From Gemmatimonadota bacterium (lineage in GTDB: Bacteria; Gemmatimonadota; Gemmatimonadetes; Gemmatimonadales; Gemmatimonadaceae), in assembly GCA_020161135.1 (NCBI GenBank), contig JAIUOB010000002.1, positions 806,001-870,000 on the forward strand: a DNA stretch of 64,000 nt. Reading direction: 5' to 3'. Below the pieces are notes generated by a model. The model made no database searches. It had not been told where the DNA came from and saw only the letters and a program-made list of their open reading frames with translations. Of this stretch, positions 46,421-56,674 are shown one piece after another; position 1 is the first letter of the stretch, and every line of letters begins with the position of its first letter. A program made the position numbers and the translations under genes.

Positions 46421-48157
46421 ATGCCCATCGCACGCACTGGCCTGCTCTCCCTCGCGGTCATCGCCGCCCCCTACGTCCTCCGCGCGCAGCCCGCCGCCAC
46501 GCCCGCGCCCTTCGCGCCCCTCACCAACGCCGTGCATCGCGGCATCGACGGCGAGCGCGCGCTGCGCACGGTGTCATTCGTGCAGCAGTACTTCCGCCTC
46601 CCCGGCAACCGCGGCTTCGACGCCGCCATCGACACCGTCGCCGCGCTGCTCCGCGCCGCGGGCTACGTGCGGGAGGACAGCGCCCCGCCCACGGCGCGCC
46701 TCGTCTATCGCATCGAGTCGCGCCCGATGGCGCAGCCGGCGTGGACGCCGCTCGACGGGCGCCTCACCATCGCGGGCCAGGCGCAGCCCCTGCAGGCATT
46801 CGCGACCAACCTCAACATGCTCGCGATCAACTCGGGTGCGACCCCCGAGGGTGGCGTCACCGCCGAGGTCGTCGATGTGGGCGCTGGCACCGACGCCGAC
46901 TTCGCGAAGGTGAACGTGCAGGGGCGCATCGCACTCACCACGGGCGCCGCGCGCGGCGTCTTTCCACGCGCCATGGCCGCGGGCGCCATCGGTCTCCTGG
47001 CCACGCAGAAGCTCCCCGCGTACAACCAGCAGGAGAAGAACCGCACCGCGATCCAGTTCAACAGTGTCCCGCGCGACACGATCCGCAACGGCTGGACCAT
47101 CTTCATCTCGCTGGCCACACACGATGCGCTGCGCGCTGCACTCGCCGCCGCGACGCCGGCGGCACCGCTCCGCGTGCACGCGCTCGTGCGCACCCTCAGT
47201 GAAGTGCGCCCCGAGCGCACCATCGTCGCCGAAGTGCGTGGCGCCACGCGCCCCGGCGAGCGCTTCGTCTACTCCGCGCATGTGCAGGAACCGGGCGCCA
47301 ACGACAACGCGTCGGGCGTCGGCGCGCTGGCCGAGATGGCGCGTGTGGCCGCCGACCTCGTGAAGCGCAACATCGCACGGCCGCAGCGGACGCTCACCTT
47401 CCTCTGGGGCGACGAGATCCGCGCCACCGATCGCTACCTCAAGGAAGACTCCGTGCGGCGCGCCGGTGTGAAGTGGGGCATGTCGCTCGACATGGTGGGC
47501 GAGAACACCGCGCTCACCGGCGGCACGTTCCTCATCGAGAAGATGCCCGACCCCAGCGCCGTGTGGGTGCGCGGCGAGGACCAGCACACCGAGTGGGGTG
47601 GACGGGTGCTGGCGGAGAAGGACATCCGCGCCCACTGGTTCAATGACTATGTGCGCAGCCGCTGTCTCGATCGCGCGCGCGCGACGGGGTGGGTGGTGAA
47701 GGCCAATCCGTTCGAAGGCGGCAGCGATCACACGCCGTTCCTCACCGCGCAGATTCCGGCCGTGCTGCTCTGGCACTTCACCGACCAGTTCTACCACACC
47801 GACGCCGATCGCATCGGCATGGTGAGCGCCACGACCCTGGGGCACGTGGGAAGCTGCGCGCTCACCGCCGGCCTGCTGCTGGCCGACGGGTCGGCCGCCA
47901 TCGTACGGGGCGTGCTCGACGAGCTCGTCGCGACCGCCGAACGCACCCTGCGCACGCAGGGGCAACTGTCGCGCGATACGCTCGCCCGCGGCGGCACACG
48001 CGCGCACGAGCAGCACATCCTCGAGGTCTGGCGCGACTACTATATCCAGGCCATCGACCGGATTCCCGAGATTGCGTCGGCGCCGCTCGACCTGACTGCC
48101 GCCCTCGAGGCCGCGAAGCGTCGCGTCCGCGCCGCCGTGCCGAACCTCCCCCAATGA
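46421..48157 (+). CDS. Secreted M28-family metallopeptidase
   Basis: Protein of 578 residues with a signal peptide (cleavage near LRAQPA). A PA-like insert (about 130-230) precedes the M28 catalytic domain. Zinc-binding residues are visible in SAHVQEPGANDNASG, WGDEI, DMVGENT and GGSDHTPF, with a final His in the WHFTDQFYHTDADR region. It should remove amino acids from peptides outside the cytoplasm. The catalytic acidic residue position reads WGDEIRATDRY, slightly unlike the usual EE pair. The ATG at 46421 is preferred for its signal peptide. Confidence 0.87.
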   Translation: MPIARTGLLSLAVIAAPYVLRAQPAATPAPFAPLTNAVHRGIDGERALRTVSFVQQYFRLPGNRGFDAAIDTVAALLRAAGYVREDSAPPTARLVYRIESRPMAQPAWTPLDGRLTIAGQAQPLQAFATNLNMLAINSGATPEGGVTAEVVDVGAGTDADFAKVNVQGRIALTTGAARGVFPRAMAAGAIGLLATQKLPAYNQQEKNRTAIQFNSVPRDTIRNGWTIFISLATHDALRAALAAATPAAPLRVHALVRTLSEVRPERTIVAEVRGATRPGERFVYSAHVQEPGANDNASGVGALAEMARVAADLVKRNIARPQRTLTFLWGDEIRATDRYLKEDSVRRAGVKWGMSLDMVGENTALTGGTFLIEKMPDPSAVWVRGEDQHTEWGGRVLAEKDIRAHWFNDYVRSRCLDRARATGWVVKANPFEGGSDHTPFLTAQIPAVLLWHFTDQFYHTDADRIGMVSATTLGHVGSCALTAGLLLADGSAAIVRGVLDELVATAERTLRTQGQLSRDTLARGGTRAHEQHILEVWRDYYIQAIDRIPEIASAPLDLTAALEAAKRRVRAAVPNLPQ

Positions 48158-48187
48158 GCGCGACACCACCGCGGTTCCCGCACGGAT

Positions 48188-48205
48188 ACATGCGTTTCCG
48201 CGTGT
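48188..48205. promoter_or_regulatory. Small palindrome upstream of hemN
   Basis: ACATGCG-tttc-CGCGTGT pairs with one mismatch and lies about 96 bp before the hemN start. It could be an operator for hemN and the overlapping bchJ-like gene. It does not match the TGT-N12-ACA PpsR motif (it reads ACA-N12-TGT). Weak evidence. Confidence 0.3.
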
Positions 48206-48300
48206 AGGTCAACACCGGACAGCGCGGCGCGGACATCGCTGACTGACCCCGACGTCCGTAATGGGCACGCTGTGCGCATGCCTCCTCTGCAGCGCATCGC

Positions 48301-49758
48301 ATGACCGCTCAGCTCCACGCGCCGCTCCACGCGCCCCTCTTCTGCGACGATCGCCGCGCGCAGGCCACGCACCGGCCTGCGCGCATCCCCGACGTGCCCC
48401 GCGCGCTCGGCGAGCGGTACGACGTGTCGGGCCCGCGCTATACGAGCTATCCGCCGGTGCCCGACTGGACCGGCGGCGTCACCGCCGACCGCTGGGCCAC
48501 GCAGCTCCGCTCCCTCGCACCCGACGCCGCCACGGGCGAGCGCACGCCGCTCGCGCTGTACGTGCACCTCCCGTTCTGCGTGTCGCGCTGCCTCTATTGC
48601 GGTTGCAACGCCACCGTCACGACGCGCGAGGAGGTGGTCGAGCAGTACCTTCGGCGCCTGCGGCGCGAGCTGCACATGCTGCGCGACGCCATCGGGGCGC
48701 GGCCGCGCATCAGCGCCATGCACTGGGGTGGCGGCACGCCCAACTTCCTCACCGATCGGCAGTTCGACGCCCTCGTCGCCCAGCTCGACGAAGTGGTCCA
48801 GATCGATCGCGACACCGAATGCTCGATCGAGGCCGACCCACGCCTCGTGACCCGCGCGCAGTTGCGTGCGCTCGCACGGCTCGGCTTCCATCGCATCAGC
48901 TACGGGGTGCAGGACCTCGACCCCGTGGTGCAGGAGGCCATCGGGCGTGTGCAGCCGGAGTCGCTCGTGCGCGACGCCGTGATCATGGCGCGCGAGGAGG
49001 GTTTCTCCGGCCTCAACGTCGACCTCATCTACGGCCTGCCGCACCAGACGCCCGACCGATTCGCCCGCACGCTCGAGGGGGTCGTCGCGCTCGGGCCTGA
49101 CCGCATCGCCTGCTTCGGCTACGCGCACGTGCCGTGGATGCGCGCGCACCAGCGCCGCATCGAGACGATGGCGCTGCCGGTGTCGTTCGAACGGCTCGCG
49201 CTCTTCCGGCAGGCTGTGGCCCGCTTCGTCGACGCCGGCTACGTGTGGATCGGGCTCGATCACTTCGCGCGCCCCGACGATCCGCTGGCCGAGGCCGCCG
49301 CCAACGGCACGCTGCGGCGCGACTTCATGGGCTACACCACGCGCGTCAGCTCGTCGCTGCTCGGCGTCGGCGTGAGCTCCATCTCCGAAGTGCACGGCTG
49401 GCACCTGCAGAACACGGCACACCTGGGCGAGTGGCAGCGCGCCATCGACGGCGGCGCCCTCCCGGTGCACCGCGGCCACATCTGCTCACCCGACGATACG
49501 CAGCGTAGCGCGGCCATCGCGCACCTGCTGTGCAACGCCGCGCTCCCCTATGCGCTCATCCCCGGCGACCGGGCGCAGCTGCGCGCACGCTGGCACCCCT
49601 TCATCGACGACGGTCTCGTCGTCGCCGAGGCCGACCAGTTCCGCGTGACGACGCTCGGTCGCTTCTTCCTCCGCAATCTCGCCTTCACGCTCGATGCCTA
49701 CCGCGATGCTCCGGGCGACGCCGACGGCGCCGTACTCCGCTTCTCCCGCGCCGTCTGA
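48301..49758 (+). CDS. hemN: Oxygen-independent coproporphyrinogen III oxidase
   Basis: Protein of 485 residues. The radical-SAM motif is C93-x3-C97-x2-C100 with an extra Cys102 (PFCVSRCLYCGC), followed by GGGTPNFL and the HemN-specific N-terminal segment YDVSGPRYTSYPPVP that positions the second SAM. It decarboxylates coproporphyrinogen III to protoporphyrinogen IX without oxygen. Overlap with a BchJ-like gene suggests shared control of tetrapyrrole flow. The ATG at 48301 gives the normal N-terminus. Confidence 0.93.
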   Translation: MTAQLHAPLHAPLFCDDRRAQATHRPARIPDVPRALGERYDVSGPRYTSYPPVPDWTGGVTADRWATQLRSLAPDAATGERTPLALYVHLPFCVSRCLYCGCNATVTTREEVVEQYLRRLRRELHMLRDAIGARPRISAMHWGGGTPNFLTDRQFDALVAQLDEVVQIDRDTECSIEADPRLVTRAQLRALARLGFHRISYGVQDLDPVVQEAIGRVQPESLVRDAVIMAREEGFSGLNVDLIYGLPHQTPDRFARTLEGVVALGPDRIACFGYAHVPWMRAHQRRIETMALPVSFERLALFRQAVARFVDAGYVWIGLDHFARPDDPLAEAAANGTLRRDFMGYTTRVSSSLLGVGVSSISEVHGWHLQNTAHLGEWQRAIDGGALPVHRGHICSPDDTQRSAAIAHLLCNAALPYALIPGDRAQLRARWHPFIDDGLVVAEADQFRVTTLGRFFLRNLAFTLDAYRDAPGDADGAVLRFSRAV

Positions 49759-50347
49759 CCACGCCGACGGCCCCATTGGCCCCAACGCGGTCATCCAGGT
49801 CGCGCACGTGCTGCGCGACCGGCTGGGCGCCGAGGTGGCGGAACGGCTCCTGCACGACGCCACCGGCCTGACGCTCGACACGCTGCCGCACGACATGGTG
49901 CCGGCGTCCATGGCGCGCGCGCTCATGCTGCAGGTCGTGGCCGCCTTTGGCGAGGCGCGCGCGTCCACGCTGCTGCGCGAGGCGGGCACGCGCACCGGCG
50001 ACTACCTGCTCGCCAATCGCATTCCGCCGCTCGCACGGCGCGTGCTGCCCTTCCTGCCGCGACGCCTCGCCCTCGCGGTGCTGCTGCGCGCCATGCGGGC
50101 GCACGCGTGGACCTTCGCCGGCAGCGGGCGCTTCACCGCCTGGCGCGACCCGGCCGGCGTGGTACTCGGCATCGCGCAGTGTCCGCTGTGCGATGGCGTG
50201 CATGCGTCACGCGCGCGATGCGACTTCTTCGCGGCCACCTTCGAGCGGCTCGTGCGCGTGCTCGTCGACGTGCGCTGGCATGTGCATGAGGAGCGGTGCG
50301 CCGCGCAGGGCGGTACGCAGTGCCGCTTCCGGCTGGTCGGCAGCTAG
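49694..50347 (+). CDS. BchJ-like V4R-domain protein (bacteriochlorophyll 4-vinyl reductase family)
   Basis: Protein of 217 residues. The N-terminal IGPNAVIQVAHVLRDRLG and central ARRVLPFLPRRLALAVLLRA with AHAWTFAGSGRF are typical of BchJ proteins. The C-terminal V4R region carries CPLCDG and two later cysteines (EERCAAQGGTQCRF). BchJ is linked to reduction of the 8-vinyl group of (bacterio)chlorophyll precursors, although in some species it acts only as an aid. Because GPNA lies before any internal start, translation must begin at 49694 (or 49706), inside hemN; the 65-bp overlap implies coupling. Alternatively it is a V4R sensor unrelated to pigments. Confidence 0.75.
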   Translation: MPTAMLRATPTAPYSASPAPSDHADGPIGPNAVIQVAHVLRDRLGAEVAERLLHDATGLTLDTLPHDMVPASMARALMLQVVAAFGEARASTLLREAGTRTGDYLLANRIPPLARRVLPFLPRRLALAVLLRAMRAHAWTFAGSGRFTAWRDPAGVVLGIAQCPLCDGVHASRARCDFFAATFERLVRVLVDVRWHVHEERCAAQGGTQCRFRLVGS

Positions 50348-50387
50348 CGGCGCGAACGGCGACCAGGGAGCGCTGGCCGCGCGCGAC

Positions 50388-51185
50388 CTATCGCGTCGTC
50401 CGCACCTGCCGCAGGAGCGTGTTGCCGCCGATCATCGTCTCCATCTGCAGCAGCTGCCCTGAGGCCTTGCTCACCCACACCATCGCCTCGCTCGTGCGGG
50501 ACAGGGCGAACGTCACCACGTGCGCCTCCTCGCCCTGGATGGTCGCGGTGCCGGTGACGGCGAGGCGGTACTCGTGGATGCCCGCGTCGGTGTCGTACAC
50601 GAGAAAGCGCACGCGCAACCCGGGCGCGAGCGGCAGGGCGCGCAGCAGCAGCTCCCAGTTGCCCGAATCGAACGGCGGGCGCGCGACCGTGGTGTCCACC
50701 ACCGCTGGCGACGCGTCCGGCAGCCCGATGAGCGCGCGCACCTTGCGCCCCGCGAAGTCGATCGTGATGCGGCGGTTCGGCTGCTCACTGCGATGCCAGC
50801 GCGGCGCGAGCGTCAGCAGCTCGGTGGTGCTCGAGTCGGTGATGCGCTGGGTGCCGTTGGGGCCGCTGCGCTGCAACTGGACGACTCGACGCAGCACCGG
50901 CACGCCGCCCACCGTGTCGACCTTCACCTCCTCCTGGATGCGCCCGATCGGGAACTCGTCGGCGTCGCGGTAGGCGGTGAGTGCAAAGCGCGCGACACCG
51001 GGCACCACCCGTGCGCCGCGCAGCAGCGAGTCACCGGGGGCGATCCAGCGGAACTCTGCCGGCGGAGGGGCGGCGGGCGGAGCGTCCTGGGCACACGCGA
51101 TCGTCGGCACACCGACCACCACCATGGCCGACGCGATGAAGGCGCGTCGCGTGCGCGGCTGCCAGGAGGCGAGAGGACGTGCCAT
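50388..51185 (-). CDS. Hypothetical exported protein (DUF3108-like)
   Basis: Protein of 265 residues with a signal peptide that has a Tat-like start (RTRRAFIASAMVVVG, cleavage near IACAQD). The mature part is beta-rich with no catalytic motif; the order of strands and the C-terminal VWVSKASGQLLQMETMI recall DUF3108-type outer-membrane-associated proteins. Function unknown. The ATG at 51185 was chosen for its leader. Confidence 0.65.
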   Translation of the reverse strand: MARPLASWQPRTRRAFIASAMVVVGVPTIACAQDAPPAAPPPAEFRWIAPGDSLLRGARVVPGVARFALTAYRDADEFPIGRIQEEVKVDTVGGVPVLRRVVQLQRSGPNGTQRITDSSTTELLTLAPRWHRSEQPNRRITIDFAGRKVRALIGLPDASPAVVDTTVARPPFDSGNWELLLRALPLAPGLRVRFLVYDTDAGIHEYRLAVTGTATIQGEEAHVVTFALSRTSEAMVWVSKASGQLLQMETMIGGNTLLRQVRTTR

Positions 51186-51263
51186 GCCGAACAGTCGCGC
51201 CGGGTGATGGGAGCGGCAACAGGGCCCGTTCGCGTCCGGGTTGAGACCGATGTGCGACGCGAT

Positions 51264-51296
51264 TTGACACAATATTCGTGTTTCACGATATTCGTG
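51264..51296 (+). promoter_or_regulatory. vapBC-type promoter with two operator palindromes
   Basis: TTGACA (51264-51269) with a 17-bp spacer to GATATT (51287-51292). Two palindromes overlap it: ACACAATATTCGTGT at 51267-51281 and CACGATATTCGTG at 51284-51296, with centres 16 bp apart, as expected for a ribbon-helix-helix repressor. The antitoxin starts at 51299, so the transcript is nearly leaderless. Confidence 0.65.
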
Positions 51297-51298
51297 TC

Positions 51299-51532
51299 AT
51301 GCGAAACGTCACCGTCACCCTCGAAGAGGATGTCGCCCGGTGGGCACGCATCCGCGCCGCCGAGCTCGACACCAGCGTCTCCCGGCTGCTTGGCGACCTG
51401 CTGCGGGAGCAGATGCAGCGGGAGCTCCGCTATGACACGGAGCGGCAACGTCGGCAGGTGCAGGAACCCCGGGCGCTCAGCGATGGCGTGACGCCGTACC
51501 CCACCCGCGACCAGCTTCACGAGCGCGCATGA
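51299..51532 (+). CDS. Ribbon-helix-helix antitoxin (VapB/CopG-like)
   Basis: Protein of 77 residues. The N-terminal MRNVTVTLEEDVARWARIRA followed by the LDTSVSRLLGDLL helix is the standard ribbon-helix-helix dimer fold. The C-terminal tail should neutralise the PIN toxin. It overlaps the toxin gene by 4 bp (ATGA). The adjacent palindromes suggest autoregulation by the complex. Confidence 0.88.
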   Translation: MRNVTVTLEEDVARWARIRAAELDTSVSRLLGDLLREQMQRELRYDTERQRRQVQEPRALSDGVTPYPTRDQLHERA

Positions 51533-51972
51533 ACGCGACTGTGTTCGTGGACACCAACGTCCTGGTGTACGCCCTCGACGCGGCCGCCGGCGATCGACAC
51601 GTGCAGGCGCGCACGTGGATGGACGCGCTGTGGGCCTCGCAGCGCGGACGCGTGAGCACGCAGGTGCTGCAGGAGTTCTACGTCACCACCACCCGCAAAC
51701 TCCGCCCCGGTCTCTCCGCCGATGAGGCGCAGCGCGAAGTGCGCGCGCTTACCGCCTGGAGCCCCCTCGAGATCGGCATGACCACGATGGAGCGGGCCTG
51801 CCATGTCGAGCAGCGATATCAGTTCTCGTGGTGGGATGCCCTCATCGTCGCGAGCGCGCAGGCGTCGGGCTGTCGGTACCTCCTCACCGAAGACCTGCAG
51901 CACGGGCAGGATCTCGACGGCCTGCTGGTGTGCAGTCCGTTTCGGATGACGCCGGACGCGCTTTCGGGCTAG
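51529..51972 (+). CDS. PIN-domain toxin (VapC-like)
   Basis: Protein of 147 residues with the acidic PIN quartet D8 (VFVDTNVLVYA), E49 (VLQEFYV), D103 (SWWDALIVASA) and E121/D122 (LLTEDLQ). VapC enzymes cleave tRNA or rRNA when released from the antitoxin. Coupled to the antitoxin gene by ATGA. Confidence 0.92.
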   Translation: MNATVFVDTNVLVYALDAAAGDRHVQARTWMDALWASQRGRVSTQVLQEFYVTTTRKLRPGLSADEAQREVRALTAWSPLEIGMTTMERACHVEQRYQFSWWDALIVASAQASGCRYLLTEDLQHGQDLDGLLVCSPFRMTPDALSG

Positions 51973-52010
51973 CAGCACCTCGTACCGCGCGGGCACGGGT
52001 GCCGCGCCCC

Positions 52011-53528
52011 TCACCGCCGCGCGCCCGTCCACACCACGATCGTGCCGCAGTCGCTGAAGATGTCCTGGAACTCCGCCGGGGCGAAGCCGGCCTGATACAC
52101 CTCGATCGCCGCCACGAAGTCGGGCGGGAGGAAGCTGTCGAGCGCTTCGGTGCCGGCCATGCGCATGCGGTCGACGAACACCGTGGGCACGCATCGGCCG
52201 CGCGTGCCACGCATCGTGATCACCCGGTCGGTACTGCCGCTCAGCTCGAGCCGCACACCGGGCATCGTGCGAAGCGCGTCCGTGAAGCGGAACAGCAGCA
52301 TCTTCTCCAGGTCGCCCGGCCCCAGGAAACGGCCGAAGCCTTGCCGTCGACGTTCTTCGAAGCGCGCGAGGTTGCGCCCGAGGGCCGTGCGTGCCACCGC
52401 GTTCGCCCGCACCCGCACCGTGTCCATGACCTGCGCGCGCACCATCGCCACCATCTGTCGCACGGTGTCGCCGGGCACGAGGTCCACCGGCAGCTGCCGC
52501 GGCGCATAGCCCAGCGCCCGCACATCGAGCGTCCACGTGCCGGTGGGCGTGCCCGCAAGCAGGAAGCGCCCCGCGCTGTCGGTGCGCGTGTCGAGCCCGG
52601 TCGCACTCAGCCCCACCAGGGCATTGGCGAGCGGACGCCCTTCGGGCGTCTGCACCGTGCCGCGCACCCCACCCGCGCCGCGCAGCGCGATGTCCACCAC
52701 GCCACTGTCTTCCGGTGCCTGCGGACCGCTTGGCGTCGACACGACCGTGTCCGCACGCCCGAGCACCAGGTCGCGCGGCACAATCGCGGTGCCCGCCGAG
52801 TTGAACGTCGCCACGCCGCTCACCCCCTCGGCGCCCACCGCACGCAGCCGCACGATGGTCTCGCTGGGCACGCCGCACACCACATAGCGACCGTTGTCGC
52901 CCACCGGCACCTCGGTGGTCACGATGGTGCGTTCGACACGCCGCGCATCGACACGCAGGTCGAGCCACTGCACGGTCACGTGTCCGGCGCTGGGCGGCAG
53001 TGCGCTGAGAGGCGACGTAGCGAGTGGCGATGCATCTCGCCCCCTCGCGCCAGCCGGCACCGCCCGTCGCAACGTCCCGAACACGTAGCCGGTGCCCGGT
53101 GCAGACGCGCTGCCACACACGCGCGCCACGAGCGTGCGCACCGACGGCACCGCCGCACGCACCGTCACGCCGCGCCCGCTGCGCACGGTGAACGGCACCA
53201 CCACGTTGCCCACGCCCAGCGTGTCGAGCCGCGCGTGGCGCGCCGTGAGCACCCACGGTCCGGCCGGCAGGCTGTCCACCCGCGCACGTCCCCGTGCATC
53301 GAGCGTCGCCTCACGCACCCGCGTCGTGTCGAGCACCGACACGAGGCGCACGGTGGCGCCGGCGAGTGGGGTGCTCGTGATGCTGTCGACGGTCGTGATG
53401 TCGACCCGCCCCGGTGGTGCGACCGACGCGCCACCCTGTGCCTGCAGCTGCGCCGCGGCGAACGCACTCACGCACGCCACGACCTTCGCGACCGACCGCT
53501 GCCGGCCATACCCGGTGAGGCGGCTCAT
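52011..53528 (-). CDS. Carboxypeptidase-regulatory/TonB-plug-like secreted protein
   Basis: Protein of 505 residues with a signal peptide (cleavage near QLQAQG). A short regulatory fold (about 35-105), the VCGSASAPGTGYVFGTL/VVCGVPSE cysteine pair region, a second regulatory fold (about 290-360) and a plug-like C-terminal domain (FGRFLGPGDLEKMLLF, RCVPTVFVDR, final DCGTIVVWTGARR) are seen. No beta-barrel follows. Four cysteines align with those of the neighbour and of the island protein. Coupled to the upstream paralogue (ATGA at 53525-53528). Confidence 0.78.
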   Translation of the reverse strand: MSRLTGYGRQRSVAKVVACVSAFAAAQLQAQGGASVAPPGRVDITTVDSITSTPLAGATVRLVSVLDTTRVREATLDARGRARVDSLPAGPWVLTARHARLDTLGVGNVVVPFTVRSGRGVTVRAAVPSVRTLVARVCGSASAPGTGYVFGTLRRAVPAGARGRDASPLATSPLSALPPSAGHVTVQWLDLRVDARRVERTIVTTEVPVGDNGRYVVCGVPSETIVRLRAVGAEGVSGVATFNSAGTAIVPRDLVLGRADTVVSTPSGPQAPEDSGVVDIALRGAGGVRGTVQTPEGRPLANALVGLSATGLDTRTDSAGRFLLAGTPTGTWTLDVRALGYAPRQLPVDLVPGDTVRQMVAMVRAQVMDTVRVRANAVARTALGRNLARFEERRRQGFGRFLGPGDLEKMLLFRFTDALRTMPGVRLELSGSTDRVITMRGTRGRCVPTVFVDRMRMAGTEALDSFLPPDFVAAIEVYQAGFAPAEFQDIFSDCGTIVVWTGARR

Positions 53529-54961
53529 CGCTTGCGCGCCTGCAGCACGCCGATGCGCTCGAGGCGCTTGCGCCCCGTCCAGAACACGAGCGCACCACAA
53601 TCCGACGTGAAACTCTGGAACTGCGGAGGCGCCAGCGTCTTGCGATTGTAGATCTCCACGCCGAGTACGTCGTCGAGATCGACGAGGTAGTCGAGATCGC
53701 CCTCGACAAAGCGGTCGTCGCCCGACACCTGCCGACCATCGACGAAGACCAGCGGTCCGCAGTAGGTGCCGAAGTCCTGCTTCATGCGCACCTGCGGGCC
53801 GCTCAGCCCCCACGCCACTTGCAGGCCGGGAAAGCGGATGAACAGGTCACTCGGCCAGATGGGCGCGTACTTGTCGATGGCGGTCACGTCGAGATAGCGC
53901 CCCATGCCCGACTTGGCGCGCTGCTCGAACTCGCGCAGGTCCACCCCCACCAGGCGCGAGCGTCGTGCATTGACCTGCACCGGGTCGAGATACTGCAGCC
54001 GCTCGAGCGCGACCACCGCACTGGCGTCATCACCGGCAATGAGATCCACCGGCGCCACGCTGGGCGCGTACCCCACGGCCCGCGCGCCCAGTGTCCACGT
54101 GCCCAGCGGCAGCGAGTCGAGGAGGAACCGGCCGTCGGGGCCGCTCAGCGCCTCCTGTCCGCTTTCGCGCACCGTCACGCGCACCCCTTCCACCGGCTGC
54201 CCGTCGGCGCGCACCGTGCGTCCGACCAGTCGCGCGGGGCCACGCAGCACCGTCGCGCTGTCGCGCACCACGCGCGTCGCCGTCGGGCCGAGGTAGAGGT
54301 CGCGCGCATAGATGCCGCTCTCGGGCGTCTCGACATCCAGCGCGCCGGTGCTGTCGGCATCGTTCCACGCCCGCACGCGCAGGTGTGCCTCGCGGGGCAC
54401 GCCGCACACCACGAACGCCCCGTCGCCAGCGGTGGGCACCTCCAGCGACGCGATGCTCGTGCGCGGCCCCCCCTTGGCGAGCGTCCACTCGAGCCACTCG
54501 GCCCGCACCCGCCCTGCCACGCCCGCACGTGCCGACGTGGCGCCGCGCAGCGTGCCGCGCAGGTAGCCCAGCGTGTCGCCGGCAATGCTGTCGCCACACA
54601 CGTGCGCCACCAGCCGGCGCGGCGAGGGCACGGCGAGCGTCGTCTTCACGGTACCCGAGCGCCCCACCTTCACGTCGCGCGCGAGCTGCGTGACCCCGAG
54701 CGCGTCGAGGCGCGGATGCTGCGCCCCCACCAGCCAGGTCCCACTCGCCACGGTGTCGAAGGCGAACTGGCCGAGGCTGTCCGTGCGGACCGCGCGCACC
54801 GTGGCGCGGTCGGCTGACACCAACTGGACCGTGGCGGCGCCGAGGGGCGCCCGGGCCACGGAGTCATACACGACGCCGCTCACGCGGGCCGTCTGGGCAT
54901 GGGCCGGGCGGGCGGCGACGACCCCGAGACCGGCGAGGGCAACGGCAATGGTACAACGCAT
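53525..54961 (-). CDS. Carboxypeptidase-regulatory/TonB-plug-like secreted protein
   Basis: Protein of 478 residues with a signal peptide (cleavage near AHAQTA). Domains follow the same order as its downstream paralogue: regulatory fold (about 25-110), cysteine pair Cys122/Cys186 (HVCGDSIAGDTLGYL and VVCGVPREA), second regulatory fold (about 243-320), plug-like domain with Cys401/Cys455 (YCGPLVFVDGR and DCGALVFWTGRKR). It lacks a beta-barrel. First gene of the pair; a hairpin separates it from ahcY. Function unknown; it may bind a surface polymer or dock with a TonB-linked complex. Confidence 0.78.
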   Translation of the reverse strand: MRCTIAVALAGLGVVAARPAHAQTARVSGVVYDSVARAPLGAATVQLVSADRATVRAVRTDSLGQFAFDTVASGTWLVGAQHPRLDALGVTQLARDVKVGRSGTVKTTLAVPSPRRLVAHVCGDSIAGDTLGYLRGTLRGATSARAGVAGRVRAEWLEWTLAKGGPRTSIASLEVPTAGDGAFVVCGVPREAHLRVRAWNDADSTGALDVETPESGIYARDLYLGPTATRVVRDSATVLRGPARLVGRTVRADGQPVEGVRVTVRESGQEALSGPDGRFLLDSLPLGTWTLGARAVGYAPSVAPVDLIAGDDASAVVALERLQYLDPVQVNARRSRLVGVDLREFEQRAKSGMGRYLDVTAIDKYAPIWPSDLFIRFPGLQVAWGLSGPQVRMKQDFGTYCGPLVFVDGRQVSGDDRFVEGDLDYLVDLDDVLGVEIYNRKTLAPPQFQSFTSDCGALVFWTGRKRLERIGVLQARKR

Positions 54962-54989
54962 AGCGAATCGGGCAGGGGTGGGAACACCA

Positions 54990-55027
54990 ACGCGCCCCGC
55001 CCGACACGAAGCCGGAACGGGGCGCGT
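54990..55027 (-). terminator. Terminator-like hairpin after ahcY
   Basis: ACGCGCCCCG (54990-54999) and its complement CGGGGCGCGT (55018-55027) form 10-bp perfect arms about 20 bp after the ahcY stop. No strong T-run, so termination strength is uncertain. Confidence 0.5.
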
Positions 55028-55046
55028 CGTGTGCCGCACGGATCGC

Positions 55047-56537
<1,491 letters not shown>

Positions 56538-56674
56538 GTGTATGGTGCGGGTGAAGAGGGAGATTCGCTCACCTGATCAGTTGGTGCGTGGTGGGTTTGG
56601 GTCTCGGGTGTGGGTTGTACAACGACGAACCCGCAACGCGAACTCACCACTCATCAACCGATCAGTTTCACGTG

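Noticed and set aside
56538..56674. SAH or SAM riboswitch before ahcY
   Set aside because: I looked for known SAH/SAM riboswitch core sequences on the minus strand and did not see them. Small palindromes (for example around 56570-56586) are not enough.
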